Shown here piece by piece: positions 54,524 to 63,777 of a stretch of 64,000 nucleotides of DNA. Every line of letters starts with the position of its first letter. The first letter of the stretch is position 1. Below the pieces are notes generated by a model. That model was not told the DNA's origin and did no database searches. It saw only the letters and a program-made list of their open reading frames with translations. This DNA is from Leclercia pneumoniae (GTDB lineage: Bacteria; Pseudomonadota; Gammaproteobacteria; Enterobacterales; Enterobacteriaceae), in assembly GCF_017348915.1 (NCBI RefSeq), contig NZ_CP071383.1:3410001-3474000 (forward strand), written 5' to 3'. Both the position numbers and the translations under genes were made by a program.

Positions 54524-55204
54524 CGGACTACCTCAAACTAAACTTTATATAGAAATGATTGTTTCACACTCCAGTGAGGCGGTAAACCACTCTCTTACAG
54601 CCCTGCGGCGTAATAACATTTGAATAACTCACAAATTTCATCTGAGTTATAAACAGATGACCGAGCCGAAAGACGATTTTATTCACTTTTTCTGTGGATA
54701 GAGTTGTGAAGAAGTATGGAATTACCGATGGACAACCCAGATTACTCTTAATGATACGTAAAAACCCCACCCAAACAAAAGCTTTAAATACAGGGCATTA
54801 CCCTGCTAATTCACTGCATAACATCGGCTAGTGTGATGCAGGTCACAAGCAAGATCATTGTATTGATGAAAGATCCACCAGCGTCGGTTTTATCCACAGA
54901 TTGTGCCAATAAGTTAGGCACATTTTGTCTGATTTTTCGATTTTGACCATACGTCAAGGCTGTAAATGGAACCAGTAGTCAGGGTTATCACCACTTATCC
55001 CATTTTTCTGTGGATAACATGGTATAAGATCCTGTTCATTGTCAGTGACCAGAATTGAACAACCTTTTCGTGCCAGAAAAATTTCGCCTAAAAAGGTTAA
55101 GAAAAGCGTTATAAATCATTGGCCTGTTTTCTTTATACAGAACGGGATAAACTCATTCCCGATCGTGTATAACAACTGCTCATTTTTTAACCAATAGGTT
55201 CGTT
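54524..55204. promoter_or_regulatory. Gene-free spacer with DnaA boxes, candidate DARS2
   Basis: A 681-bp AT-rich spacer between divergent rppH and mutH. It contains two perfect DnaA boxes, TTATCCACA at 54890-54898 (plus) and its reverse complement TGTGGATAA at 55009-55017, a one-off box TGTGGATAG at 54693-54701, and weaker TTATCACCA and TTATCCCAT (about 54984 and 54995) beside the third. In E. coli the DnaA-reactivating sequence DARS2, which regenerates ATP-DnaA with help from IHF and Fis, lies beside mutH. Position and box content support the same element here. IHF and Fis sites could not be assigned by eye. A 68-codon frame (54564-54770, minus) is not convincing. Confidence 0.75.
54832..54847. 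promoter_or_regulatory. CRP-type palindrome in the rppH-mutH spacer
   Basis: TGTGA-TGCAGG-TCACA matches the CRP consensus half-sites exactly. It lies 42 bp from the first perfect DnaA box and over 350 bp from either start codon, so a role at the DARS2 locus is as likely as promoter control. Confidence 0.65.
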
Positions 55205-55897
55205 ATGTTTTCCCTCGTACCGTTAAGCTCTCCACCTGACAGCGAAGCACAGTTAATGGCCCAGGCCCAGCGGCTGGCAGGCTACTCTTTGGGAGAGTTG
55301 GCGCGGCTTGCAGGTTTACCCATTCCGCAGGATCTGAAGCGTGATAAAGGCTGGATCGGTCTCTTGCTGGAGGTGTGGCTGGGTGCCAGCGCCGGCAGCA
55401 AGCCGGAGCAGGATTTTGCGGCGCTCGGGGTAGAACTCAAAACCATCCCGGTGGATAGTCAGGGTAAACCGCTGGAGACGACCTTTGTCTGTGTGGCACC
55501 ACTGACGGGGAATACCGGGATCACCTGGGAAACCAGCCACGTGAAGCATAAATTGAACCGCGTCCTGTGGGTGCCGGTTGAAGGGGATCGAGCTATTCCA
55601 CTGGCAGAACGGCGAATCGGTTCGCCGCTGATCTGGAGCCCTGACGAGGAAGAAGATCGGCAACTGCGGCTGGACTGGGAAGAGTTGATGGATATGATTG
55701 TCCTTGGCCAGGTTGAGCGTATTACTGCGCGTCACGGAGAGGTGTTGCAATTGCGCCCTAAAGCCGCCAATAGCAAAGCCCTGACCGAGGCCATTGGTAC
55801 ACATGGCGAGCCCATTTTGACCCTTCCGCGCGGCTTTTACCTGAAAAAGAATTTCACCGGCGCCTTGCTGGCCCGCCATTTTTTGTTGAAAACATAG
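55205..55897 (+). CDS. mutH: DNA mismatch repair endonuclease MutH
   Basis: Nicks the unmethylated strand at hemimethylated GATC after MutS/MutL activation. The 230 residues show the catalytic triad D70, E77 and K79 in [17 protein letters not shown], at the same numbering as E. coli, with supporting E56. The first ten residues differ from E. coli and the protein is one residue longer. Ribosome-binding site is weak (TAGGTTCGTT). Presence implies a Dam-directed repair system, typical of Enterobacteriaceae. Confidence 0.97.
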   Translation: MFSLVPLSSPPDSEAQLMAQAQRLAGYSLGELARLAGLPIPQDLKRDKGWIGLLLEVWLGASAGSKPEQDFAALGVELKTIPVDSQGKPLETTFVCVAPLTGNTGITWETSHVKHKLNRVLWVPVEGDRAIPLAERRIGSPLIWSPDEEEDRQLRLDWEELMDMIVLGQVERITARHGEVLQLRPKAANSKALTEAIGTHGEPILTLPRGFYLKKNFTGALLARHFLLKT

Positions 55898-56025
55898 TTT
55901 TTCATGGCCATTTTCGTTATATCGCCCGCAATATGAGTATTTTTAAGATTTTACTGCTTTCGGCTTCGTAACTTCTAAGTTATTACTACACTAAGAAGAG
56001 TTTGAGCCAGTTAAAGGGGGTGGAT

Positions 56026-56244
56026 ATGAAAAAATGGGCAGTGATCATTTCAGCTGTTGGTTTAGCGTTTGCCGTTTCTGGTTGCAGTAGCGATTACGTC
56101 ATGGCGACAAAGGACGGTCGGATGATTTTGACTGACGGCAAACCCGAAGTCGACGATGATACCGGTCTGGTGAGCTACCGCGATCAGCAAGGAAATTCGA
56201 TGCAGATTAACCGCGATGAAGTTTCACAAATTATTGAACGATAA
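56026..56244 (+). CDS. ygdR: DUF903 lipoprotein YgdR
   Basis: A 72-residue lipoprotein: [22 protein letters not shown] with lipobox VSGC (cysteine at 20), then a DUF903 domain ([31 protein letters not shown]). Paralogue of YgdI in this window, with conserved tail QINRDEV versus QINRSDV. The ATG at 56026 follows AAAGGGGGTGGAT; an upstream in-frame ATG at 56002 is rejected as it would disrupt the signal peptide. Function unknown. Confidence 0.94.
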   Translation: MKKWAVIISAVGLAFAVSGCSSDYVMATKDGRMILTDGKPEVDDDTGLVSYRDQQGNSMQINRDEVSQIIER

Positions 56245-56249
56245 AGATT

Positions 56250-56275
56250 AAGGTCAGCGCCCGCTGGCCTTTTTG
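56250..56275 (+). terminator. Terminator after ygdR
   Basis: AAGGTCAGCG-CC-CGCTGGCCTTTTT with one mismatch in the stem, seven bases past the stop. Confidence 0.8.
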
Positions 56276-56374
56276 ATTTTTCTCTTCCCCTTTTGCTTCC
56301 CCTCTGCCATGTTTATATTCCTTTGTCGGGAGGTTCCTGACCCATCTTATAAGTCACTATAAAGGAAGCCGGCT

Positions 56375-57415
56375 ATGCATTATCACCGTATCCCCCATAG
56401 CTCACTGGAAATCAGTCAACTGGGGTTGGGCACCATGACATTTGGTGAACAAAATAGCGAAGCCGATGCCCATGCTCAACTCGACTACGCCATCAGCCAG
56501 GGGATAAACCTGATTGATGTGGCAGAGATGTACCCGGTGCCGCCGCGCCCCGAGACTCAGGGCTTAACGGAAACCTATGTTGGCAACTGGCTGGCAAAGC
56601 ATGGCAACCGTGAGAAGCTGGTCCTCGCCTCTAAAGTCAGCGGGCCGTCACGCAACAATGACAGCGGGATCCGCCCGAATCAGATCCTTGATCGCAAGAA
56701 CATTCGCGAAGCGCTGGATGCCAGCCTGAAGCGTCTGCAGACCGATTACCTTGACCTCTATCAGGTACACTGGCCGCAGCGACCAACTAACTGTTTCGGC
56801 AAACTGGGTTACAGCTGGGCCGACAGCGCGCCGGTGGTGACCCTGCTCGAAACCCTGGAAGCGCTGACCGAGTGCCAGCGCGCCGGAAAGATCCGTTATA
56901 TCGGTGTCTCTAACGAAACCGCGTTTGGCGTGATGCGCTATCTGCACCTGGCCGATAAGCATGATCTGCCGCGTATCGTCACTATCCAGAACCCCTATAG
57001 CCTGCTGAACCGCAGCTATGAAGTGGGTCTTGCGGAAGTGAGCCAGTATGAAGGGGTGGAACTGCTCGCCTACTCGTGTCTGGCCTTTGGCACCCTGACG
57101 GGTAAATACCTTAACGGCGCGAAACCTGCCGGGGCGCGTAATACCCTCTTTAGCCGCTTTACCCGCTACAGCGGCGAGCAGTCGCAAAAAGCGGTGGCGG
57201 CGTATGTCGATATCGCGAAACGTCACGGTCTGGATCCTGCCCAGATGGCGCTGGCCTTTGTTCGCCGTCAGCCGTTTGTTGCCAGCACCTTGCTGGGCGC
57301 AACCTCGCTGGAGCAGTTGAAAACCAACGTTGAAAGCTGGCATCTCGAATTGAGTGAAGAGGTGTTAGCCGAGATTGAAGCGGTGCATCAGGTTTATACC
57401 TACCCCGCCCCATAA
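56375..57415 (+). CDS. tas: Aldo-keto reductase Tas
   Basis: NADP(H)-dependent aldo-keto reductase; the E. coli gene was found because it suppresses a tyrosine requirement of starved cells, natural substrate unknown. The 346 residues equal the E. coli length. (Beta/alpha)8 barrel with the AKR tetrad: Asp/Tyr in INLIDVAEMYPVPPRPE, Lys in LVLASKVSGPSR and His in LYQVHWPQRPTN; NADP-binding region ATSLEQLKTN near the end. Ends at a strong bidirectional terminator shared with lplT. Confidence 0.96.
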   Translation: MHYHRIPHSSLEISQLGLGTMTFGEQNSEADAHAQLDYAISQGINLIDVAEMYPVPPRPETQGLTETYVGNWLAKHGNREKLVLASKVSGPSRNNDSGIRPNQILDRKNIREALDASLKRLQTDYLDLYQVHWPQRPTNCFGKLGYSWADSAPVVTLLETLEALTECQRAGKIRYIGVSNETAFGVMRYLHLADKHDLPRIVTIQNPYSLLNRSYEVGLAEVSQYEGVELLAYSCLAFGTLTGKYLNGAKPAGARNTLFSRFTRYSGEQSQKAVAAYVDIAKRHGLDPAQMALAFVRRQPFVASTLLGATSLEQLKTNVESWHLELSEEVLAEIEAVHQVYTYPAP

Positions 57416-57422
57416 CAAAAGC

Positions 57423-57450
57423 AAAACGGCAACCCAGAGGTTGCCGTTTT
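57423..57450. terminator. Bidirectional terminator between tas and lplT
   Basis: AAAACGGCAACC, four-base loop, GGTTGCCGTTTT: a perfect 12-bp stem with A and T ends, usable in both directions. Confidence 0.9.
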
Positions 57451-57496
57451 CGTCTCTGCCCTCTCCCTTATGGAGAAGGCATCAGCCCGCACAGGT

Positions 57497-58690
57497 TTAC
57501 CGCCGACGCTGCCAAATCCACAGCGCCGCAATCGCCAGCGCAAACAATGCGCCAAAGCCCACACCGATACCCACCACCGGCACTCCCACCTTCACCGCCA
57601 GCGAATAAAGGCCCAGCATCAGCAGCATCGCAATATTTTCGCCCAGGTTCTGTACCGCAATCGCATTCCCCGCCCCTACGGTGTGCTTGCCGCGCTCCTG
57701 CAAGAGCGCATTGAGCGGCACCACAAAGAAACCGCCGAACATACCGATCAGCAGTAACAGCGCATAGGCGGGCAACAGCGCGTGTTGTAACGTGAAGAAC
57801 AGCACCGCCACACCGATAAGGATCCCCGCAGGCATACAGCGCGCCACCGTTTGCAGCGTCACCAGTTTGGCTGCCGCGCCAGCGCCCACCACAATCCCTA
57901 CCGCAACCATCGCATTGAGATAGGTTGGCGTGGCGTTATCCGTGATACCAAGCGCAACTGGCACCCAAAGAACCAGCAGAAAGCGTAGCGTAACCCCGGC
58001 CCCCCAGAACATGCTGGTTCCCAGCAGCGAAAAACGGGTTTCACCGTTATGCCACAGTACGCGCACGGCATTAAAGAAGCTGGCCGTCATTGGCGTAAAG
58101 CGCCAGGATTGTCCCGGACGGGCAACCGGCAGGCGCGGAATAAAGAGGTTTGCCACCACCGCCCCGGCATAGACAACGGCACACACGCCCAGCGCCGCCA
58201 GCACGTGCCAGTCGGCCAACACGCCTCCCGCCATCGATCCCAGCAGAATCGCGGCAATAGTGGAGGATTCCATTAAGCCGTTGGCTTTCACCAGCTTATC
58301 GCCGGTCGTCAGCTCTCCCAGAATGCCGTACTTAGCCGGCGAGTAAGCTGCCGCCCCCACGCCCACCAGCGTATAGCCAATAAAGGGATTAACGCCGAAA
58401 CAGATGCTGGCTGCGCCTAGCAACTTCAGGCCGTTAGCGAACATCATCACTCTGCCTTTCGGGAAGCTGTCAGCCACCTGCCCGACAAAGGGGGCAAAAA
58501 CGATGTAAGCACCCACAAACACCATCTGCAGGATCGGCTGACTCCAGTCCGGATAGAACTGCTCTTTTAGCAGCGCCAGGGTGGCAAACAGCAGCGCGTT
58601 ATCGCCGAATGCAGAGAGGAACTGGGCGGCGGTCACCGCCATCATCCCTTTCGACCACAGGGAAGTGTTAGTGTGTACTGACTCACGCAT
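57497..58690 (-). CDS. lplT: Lysophospholipid transporter LplT
   Basis: MFS-type inner-membrane carrier that moves lysophosphatidylethanolamine from the outer to the inner leaflet for re-acylation by Aas. The 397-residue form from ATG 58690 equals E. coli LplT; seven upstream codons are rejected. Twelve predicted helices, with conserved [32 protein letters not shown] and [21 protein letters not shown]. Its start overlaps the aas stop by eight bases. Confidence 0.96.
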   Translation of the reverse strand: MRESVHTNTSLWSKGMMAVTAAQFLSAFGDNALLFATLALLKEQFYPDWSQPILQMVFVGAYIVFAPFVGQVADSFPKGRVMMFANGLKLLGAASICFGVNPFIGYTLVGVGAAAYSPAKYGILGELTTGDKLVKANGLMESSTIAAILLGSMAGGVLADWHVLAALGVCAVVYAGAVVANLFIPRLPVARPGQSWRFTPMTASFFNAVRVLWHNGETRFSLLGTSMFWGAGVTLRFLLVLWVPVALGITDNATPTYLNAMVAVGIVVGAGAAAKLVTLQTVARCMPAGILIGVAVLFFTLQHALLPAYALLLLIGMFGGFFVVPLNALLQERGKHTVGAGNAIAVQNLGENIAMLLMLGLYSLAVKVGVPVVGIGVGFGALFALAIAALWIWQRRR

Positions 58691-60842
58691 GTGGTTGTTC
58701 CACCTCTTCAACCATCCCTTTCAGGGTCACAAAATCGGGTTTCCCGCTGCCCAGCACCGGCAATTGTTTCAGGAAACGGATATCACGCGGTACCGCCAGC
58801 TCCGGAATGCCGTGCTCGCGAGCATGCTGCAGCAGTTGCTCGCGCCTGAGCTCGCTATCGGTCGTGAAAAGCACCAGCGCCTCACCTTTACTGGCATCGC
58901 TTTTTACGACAGTGGCATGAAGTTTATCGGCAGAGACAGAGAGAGCCAGCTGCACAACCATCTCCAGCGACACCATCTCGCCGGCAATTTTGGCAAAGCG
59001 CTTCGCCCGGCCCTGGATTTGCACGTAGCCCTGTTCGTCAAAACGAACAATATCCCCGGTGTCGTACCAACCGGTCTCGACCTCGCCGTTCACGTTTTCT
59101 GCCGTCGGCGCTTCCAGTACGCCCGGGTTTTCAACCCGCAGATAACCGTTCATGACGTTCGGCCCTTTTAGCTGCAGCCGCCCCCCCTCTTCAATGCCCG
59201 GCACGGCCATCAGACGTGCATCCATACCCGGCAGAATACGCCCGACGGTGCCCGGCTTCGCGGCCATCGGCACATTAATCGACACGACGGGCGCACACTC
59301 GGTAACGCCGTAACCTTCCAGAATGCGCAGGCCAAATTTATCCTGCCAAAGCTGGCGAGTGCTCTCCTGCAATTTTTCCGCCCCCGCCACCACGTAGCGA
59401 ATCCGGTGGAAGTCGTACGGATTGGCGAAGCGAGCATAGTTACCCAAGAAGGTCGAAGTACCGAAAATCACCGTGCAGTTACGGTCATAGGTCAGCTCCG
59501 GCACAATGCGATAGTGCAACGGGCTCGGATAAAGGAACACTTCCGCACCGGTCAACAGTGGGGTGAAGAGCCCAACGGTCAGACCAAAAGAGTGGAACAG
59601 GGGCAGCGCAGACATAAAGCGGTCTTTTGCCGTGAAGTCGGCGATAGTTTTAATCTGCTCTACGTTTGCCAGCAGGCTTTTATGACTGTGCACCACACCT
59701 TTTGGGTTGCCTTCAGAACCGGAGGTGAACAGGATAATCGCCGCATCTTCTGGCTGCTGTTTGACCTGCGCAAGACGCGGGGCCAGCAGGTGCGCAAAGA
59801 TCCACAGCTTATCGCCGGTTGTGACATCGGCTTTTAAATCTTCCAGGAACACCCAGCGTACCTGCGTCAGCTGTTCCGGCAGATGCCAGAGCTTGCCTTT
59901 ATCGAGGAACTGGCGTGAGGTAAAGATGGTTTTAATCTGGGCGGCGGTGATGGCGCTGGTAAGCCCTTTCACCCCGGAGGTGTAGTTCATCATCGCCGGG
60001 ATACGCCCGCGTGAGACCGCACCGAAAATCACCGCGGCGCTGATCCCTGCGTTCGGTAGCATCAGGCCAATTTTTTCGCCCTGCTGGCTATATTTATCCA
60101 GGATGCGGCCTACGAACAGAGTTTTGGTCAGCAGTTTGCGATAGGTATCCGGCGCGAAATTGATGTCTTCAATACAATTCTTCTTCGCCCCATAACGATA
60201 CTGGGCCGAGAGCAGTGATTCATACAGCGTTTCGCGCGGACGCACCGCCATGCGTGCTTCCATCATGATTTGGTGCAACATCTCACCAGCAATTTTGCGG
60301 CGATCGCGGGCGCGGGGCGCTTCAGGCATCGGCAAATGAGTAGGCGGCAGAATATGCAGGCTAATACGCGGGAAAAGGCGCTGTTTCACCAACCCTTTCA
60401 GACGGCTGAAATAAGTCAGCTCCGCCCCTTCAATACGCAGCGGTACCACGGTTGCCCCGGATTTAGCCGCCACAAACCCCGCGCCGTCATAAATTTTCAT
60501 CAGCGAGCCGGTAATAGAGATACGCCCTTCGGGGAAGATCACCACCGGGCGACCCTGCTCAATCAGACGCACCAGATGTTTGATCATCATCGGTTTGGTG
60601 GGGTCGAGCGGCACGAAGTCGATCACTTTGGTAAGCCAGCGCATGTACCACTGTTGGCTAACGGAGGTATAGACGGCAAATACGGGGCGCACCGGCAAAA
60701 ACAGCGCCAGTAAAATACCATCAATAAATGAGACGTGGTTCGGTGTGATCAGTACGCGCTCGGCGCGAAGCGCCTGAGTATCGCCCGTGAGGCGGATGCG
60801 GAAAAGAATACGGAAGAGTGTGCGAAAAAACCCAAAAAGCAT
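58683..60842 (-). CDS. aas: Bifunctional acyl-ACP synthetase / 2-acyl-GPE acyltransferase
   Basis: Inner-membrane enzyme repairing lysophosphatidylethanolamine. The 719 residues start with an acyltransferase domain (HX4D in [15 protein letters not shown] near residue 36, [10 protein letters not shown]) followed by an AMP-binding acyl-ACP synthetase ([51 protein letters not shown]). First gene of aas-lplT. Length equals E. coli Aas. Confidence 0.97.
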   Translation of the reverse strand: MLFGFFRTLFRILFRIRLTGDTQALRAERVLITPNHVSFIDGILLALFLPVRPVFAVYTSVSQQWYMRWLTKVIDFVPLDPTKPMMIKHLVRLIEQGRPVVIFPEGRISITGSLMKIYDGAGFVAAKSGATVVPLRIEGAELTYFSRLKGLVKQRLFPRISLHILPPTHLPMPEAPRARDRRKIAGEMLHQIMMEARMAVRPRETLYESLLSAQYRYGAKKNCIEDINFAPDTYRKLLTKTLFVGRILDKYSQQGEKIGLMLPNAGISAAVIFGAVSRGRIPAMMNYTSGVKGLTSAITAAQIKTIFTSRQFLDKGKLWHLPEQLTQVRWVFLEDLKADVTTGDKLWIFAHLLAPRLAQVKQQPEDAAIILFTSGSEGNPKGVVHSHKSLLANVEQIKTIADFTAKDRFMSALPLFHSFGLTVGLFTPLLTGAEVFLYPSPLHYRIVPELTYDRNCTVIFGTSTFLGNYARFANPYDFHRIRYVVAGAEKLQESTRQLWQDKFGLRILEGYGVTECAPVVSINVPMAAKPGTVGRILPGMDARLMAVPGIEEGGRLQLKGPNVMNGYLRVENPGVLEAPTAENVNGEVETGWYDTGDIVRFDEQGYVQIQGRAKRFAKIAGEMVSLEMVVQLALSVSADKLHATVVKSDASKGEALVLFTTDSELRREQLLQHAREHGIPELAVPRDIRFLKQLPVLGSGKPDFVTLKGMVEEVEQPHA

Positions 60843-60935
60843 TTCAACTCCCTTTGCCCTGACAATGTATGGGATGACTATAAATTGTGGCAGATTACAC
60901 GAGAAGTGCGGCAGGGGCGACAGCTATATCCGGAC

Positions 60936-61023
60936 AAAAAAAAACCTGCGCATCTGCGCAGGTTGGTGCAAGAGATGAGTACGCAGTACGTACCAAGAAT
61001 TCTCACCAATCAATACCTCTGGG
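60936..61023 (-). ncRNA. omrA: OmrA small regulatory RNA
   Basis: About 88 nt on minus, starting CCCAGAGGUAUUGAUUGGUGAGA and ending in the hairpin CCUGCGCAGAUGCGCAGG with nine U. The 5' seed, shared with OmrB, pairs with outer-membrane receptor mRNAs and ompR in E. coli, and transcription there needs OmpR. Identified as OmrA by GAUUGGUGAGA and UCUCUUGCACCAACCUGCGC. The central variable loop differs from E. coli. Confidence 0.95.
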
Positions 61024-61138
61024 ATCTTGATTGTGGCTGTTGGGCACGGGCTTCGCCAGCGTGAAAACGCAAGCGAATGAGCCTAAGTGCAACCAGGTGT
61101 GAATATTTCCGCCGCCTGTTACATATTGAGTTACAAGC

Positions 61139-61220
61139 AAAAAAAAACCTGCGTAAGAACGCAGGCTGGTGTAACGCGGTTCATCAACTGACGTTGATTC
61201 CACCTATCAATACCTCTGGG
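61139..61220 (-). ncRNA. omrB: OmrB small regulatory RNA
   Basis: About 82 nt on minus, with the same first 15 bases as OmrA (CCCAGAGGUAUUGAU), then AGGUGGAAUCAAC, an OmrB-type middle, UACACCAGCCUGCGU and a terminator hairpin with nine U. Twin gene arrangement between aas and galR as in E. coli. Confidence 0.95.
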
Positions 61221-61430
61221 ATCCAGAATGTAGCAAGGGGGGCCGGACGCCAGCCAGCGAACAATCGCAACAGCCTGCGCCAAAGTGTAAGCAAAGATTC
61301 ATAATCACACGCTCCTGAAACGCCTTGCCGTGTAACGATTACACTGTTTTCGGTGACAACTCCTGCTTTTGTGATCGCCACGATTTTCCCAGGCTTGAAT
61401 AGACCTCGCTTTTCCGCAACACTGTTAGGT

Positions 61431-61446
61431 GTGTAAACGCTTACCC
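61431..61446. promoter_or_regulatory. GalR/GalS-type operator in front of galR
   Basis: GTGTAAACGCTTACCC closely resembles the gal operator GTGTAAACGATTCCAC. It ends 17 bp before the galR start codon, so GalR probably represses its own gene. Confidence 0.8.
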
Positions 61447-61463
61447 AATACTGAAGGTGTTAA

Positions 61464-62480
61464 ATGGCGACAATTAAGGATGTGGCCCGGCTGGCTGGAG
61501 TATCTGTCGCCACTGTCTCGCGCGTTATCAATGACTCCCCGAAAGCCAGCGAGGCCTCTCGTCAGGCGGTACTGACGGCGATGGAGTCCCTCAACTATCA
61601 CCCTAATGCCAATGCCCGCGCCCTTGCTCAGCAGTCTACCGACACCGTCGGTCTGGTGGTGGGCGATGTCTCCGATCCGTTCTTTGGTGCCATGGTGAAA
61701 GCCGTGGAGCAGGTTGCCTACCAGACCGGTAATTTCCTGCTGATTGGCAACGGCTACCACAGCGAGCAAAAAGAGCGCCAGGCCATTGAACAACTCATTC
61801 GCCATCGCTGCGCGGCGCTGGTGGTGCACGCCAAAGTATTGCCCGATGAAGAGCTCATTCATTTGATGAAGCAGATCCCCGGCATGGTGATTATCAACCG
61901 CATTATCCCGGGCTATGAGAAGCGCTGCGTGGCGCTGGACGACCGCTACGGCGCCTGGCTCGCCACCCGCCACCTTATTCAACAAGGCCATACGCGCATC
62001 GGCTATCTCTGCTCTAACCATCAAATTTCAGACGCTGACGATCGTCTGCAAGGCTATTACGACGCGCTGCGTGAAAACGGCCTGCCCTGCAATGATCGGC
62101 TGGTCACGTACGGCGAGCCCGATGAGAGCGGCGGGGAGCAGGCGATGACCGAGCTGCTGGGACGCGGACGTAATTTTAGCGCGGTGGCCTGTTATAACGA
62201 CTCAATGGCCGCCGGGGCGATGGGGGTGCTGAACGATAATGGCGTTGAGGTGCCGGGCGAGATCTCGCTGATTGGTTTCGACGACATTTTAATATCGCGC
62301 TATGTGCGGCCAAGGCTGACCACCGTGCGCTATCCGATTGTCACCATGGCAACCCAGGCTGCAGAGCTGGCCCTTTCCCTTGCTGAGAAACGCCAGCCGC
62401 CAGAAATCACCCATGTCTTTAGCCCGACGCTGGTGCGCCGTCACTCCGTTACGCCACCCGCCGAGGCGGTAAGCGAATAA
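61464..62480 (+). CDS. galR: Galactose operon repressor GalR
   Basis: LacI-family repressor of galactose genes, released by D-galactose. The 338 residues (E. coli 343, shorter at the C-terminus) begin with the helix-turn-helix ATIKDVARLAGVSVATVSRV and hinge helix NANARALAQQ, followed by a periplasmic-binding-protein-like effector domain (GLVVGDVSDPFFGAMVKAVE, CYNDSMAAGAMGVLND, SLIGFDDILISRYV). The last 40 bp overlap the end of the convergent acetyltransferase gene. In E. coli lysA follows; here it does not. Confidence 0.96.
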   Translation: MATIKDVARLAGVSVATVSRVINDSPKASEASRQAVLTAMESLNYHPNANARALAQQSTDTVGLVVGDVSDPFFGAMVKAVEQVAYQTGNFLLIGNGYHSEQKERQAIEQLIRHRCAALVVHAKVLPDEELIHLMKQIPGMVIINRIIPGYEKRCVALDDRYGAWLATRHLIQQGHTRIGYLCSNHQISDADDRLQGYYDALRENGLPCNDRLVTYGEPDESGGEQAMTELLGRGRNFSAVACYNDSMAAGAMGVLNDNGVEVPGEISLIGFDDILISRYVRPRLTTVRYPIVTMATQAAELALSLAEKRQPPEITHVFSPTLVRRHSVTPPAEAVSE

Positions 62481-62917
62481 CGGTAGAGGTGCACCGTTTT
62501 GTCCGGGTACTCCAGCCCATCGCCGATATACTGCCAGCCGTAACGTTCGTAAAAGTCACGGCAGGCAGACCAGAGATGCAGCTCGTGATACCCGGCCTCT
62601 CTCGCCCAACGTCGTACATAATCCTGTAGTTGTCCCGCCAGCCCTTGTCCGCGTGCGGCTTCATCCACATACAGCGCTGCCAGCCACGGATAGAGATCCT
62701 GACGGCTAATCAGATCGCAGCGCCAGAGCCCCACTGTGCCCAGCAGACGCTCGCCGTCGGTGGCGATAAAGGTCAGCGGCAGTGCCCCGGGCGTTTGGCT
62801 GTGCTGGACGATACTGGCGAAGAATGCCTGCGGTAATCCCTCACCAAAGGCCTGCCACAACCACTGCGCGACCTGCCCCGCATGCTGGGGGGCGGCGTAC
62901 AGAGGCTGAATAGTCAT
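62441..62917 (-). CDS. GNAT family N-acetyltransferase
   Basis: A 158-residue protein with the acetyl-CoA motif ALYVDEAARGQGLAGQLQDY (Q/R-x-x-G-x-A type) and the C-terminal DFYERYGWQYIGDG of GNAT enzymes. Substrate unknown. The start overlaps the stop of the GntR-type regulator gene by four bases (ATGA), so it is co-transcribed and translationally coupled. Its last 40 bases run antisense through the end of galR. Confidence 0.88.
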   Translation of the reverse strand: MTIQPLYAAPQHAGQVAQWLWQAFGEGLPQAFFASIVQHSQTPGALPLTFIATDGERLLGTVGLWRCDLISRQDLYPWLAALYVDEAARGQGLAGQLQDYVRRWAREAGYHELHLWSACRDFYERYGWQYIGDGLEYPDKTVHLYRYSLTASAGGVTE

Positions 62918-63687
62918 ACCAGCTTGCCCTGGAAAAGCGGCACCGATTCAAACAGATAGCCGTCAAAATCCGGTGCGTCTTCGTCAGAAAGCTCCAGCAG
63001 GCTCTTTTTGACGTTTTCCAGATGCTGAAACATGGCCTGCCAGGCGCCCATCACGTCGCGGCGACGCAATGCCGCCAGGATCGTCTGCCGATCCCCGAGC
63101 CACTTCAGACGATAGGCGCGACTGGCAATATGCACATTAAATTGTTGCCACAGTGGACTGCTGTCCATGTGATGCCAGACGCTTTCGACCGTTGCCAGCA
63201 GCATCTGGTTTTGCGTGGCGCCCGCCAGCACCAGGTGGAACATCTTATTGTTGTCCTGGCTATTATCATTAGCCGCAATCGCCCGCTGCTCCTGCTCAAT
63301 GATCCGCCTCAGGTTGTCGATATCAGCGCGGGTGGCCATTTTAGCGGCGAAAGCGGCGATATTGCTTTCGAGTAACTGCCGGGCCTGCAGGATTTCAAAC
63401 GGGCCGACGTCGCTATTGAGGAAACGCTCTTCTTCGTTTTCATGCTCTTCCGGAATGCGCATCACATACACGCCAGACCCCTGGCGAATATCCACCGTCC
63501 CCTGTAGTTCAAGCATCAGTAGCGCTTCACGGACGATGGTACGGCTCACCCCGTAGGTTTCCGCGATATTACGCTCCGGCGGCAGGCGCGATCCCACGGG
63601 ATAGTGCCCCTGGATGATCTGCAGGCGCAGATCCTCGCCAATCTCCTGGTACTGCTTCTTTTCCGCCGGGACGACAGCCTTATCCAC
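62914..63687 (-). CDS. GntR/FadR-family regulator resembling UxuR/ExuR
   Basis: A 257-residue regulator starting at GTG 63687 after AGGTGAT. N-terminal winged helix (LPPERNIAETYGVSRTIVREALLML), then an FCD effector domain with GPFEILQARQLLESNIAAFAA, HxxH-type metal/ligand positions in NNKMFHLVLAGAT, and the closing AMFQHLENVKKSLLEL; these strongly recall UxuR and ExuR, the hexuronate repressors. By position it probably controls the upstream glycoside hydrolase, so its ligand may be a sugar acid or phospho-sugar. The 90-bp gap to that gene has a GC-rich hairpin without T-run. Confidence 0.88.
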   Translation of the reverse strand: MDKAVVPAEKKQYQEIGEDLRLQIIQGHYPVGSRLPPERNIAETYGVSRTIVREALLMLELQGTVDIRQGSGVYVMRIPEEHENEEERFLNSDVGPFEILQARQLLESNIAAFAAKMATRADIDNLRRIIEQEQRAIAANDNSQDNNKMFHLVLAGATQNQMLLATVESVWHHMDSSPLWQQFNVHIASRAYRLKWLGDRQTILAALRRRDVMGAWQAMFQHLENVKKSLLELSDEDAPDFDGYLFESVPLFQGKLV

Positions 63688-63777
63688 GTTATCACCTGTA
63701 CTCTTTGTTAATGCGTCGGCCGGGCATCCTGCCGGCCAGTTTGTGCGCTATGTTACCAGAACTGGCACGCTCTTCGC

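Noticed and set aside
54564-54770. Sixty-eight-codon minus frame in the rppH-mutH spacer
   Set aside because: No ribosome-binding site, no known family, and it overlaps a DnaA box; the spacer is better explained as a regulatory locus.
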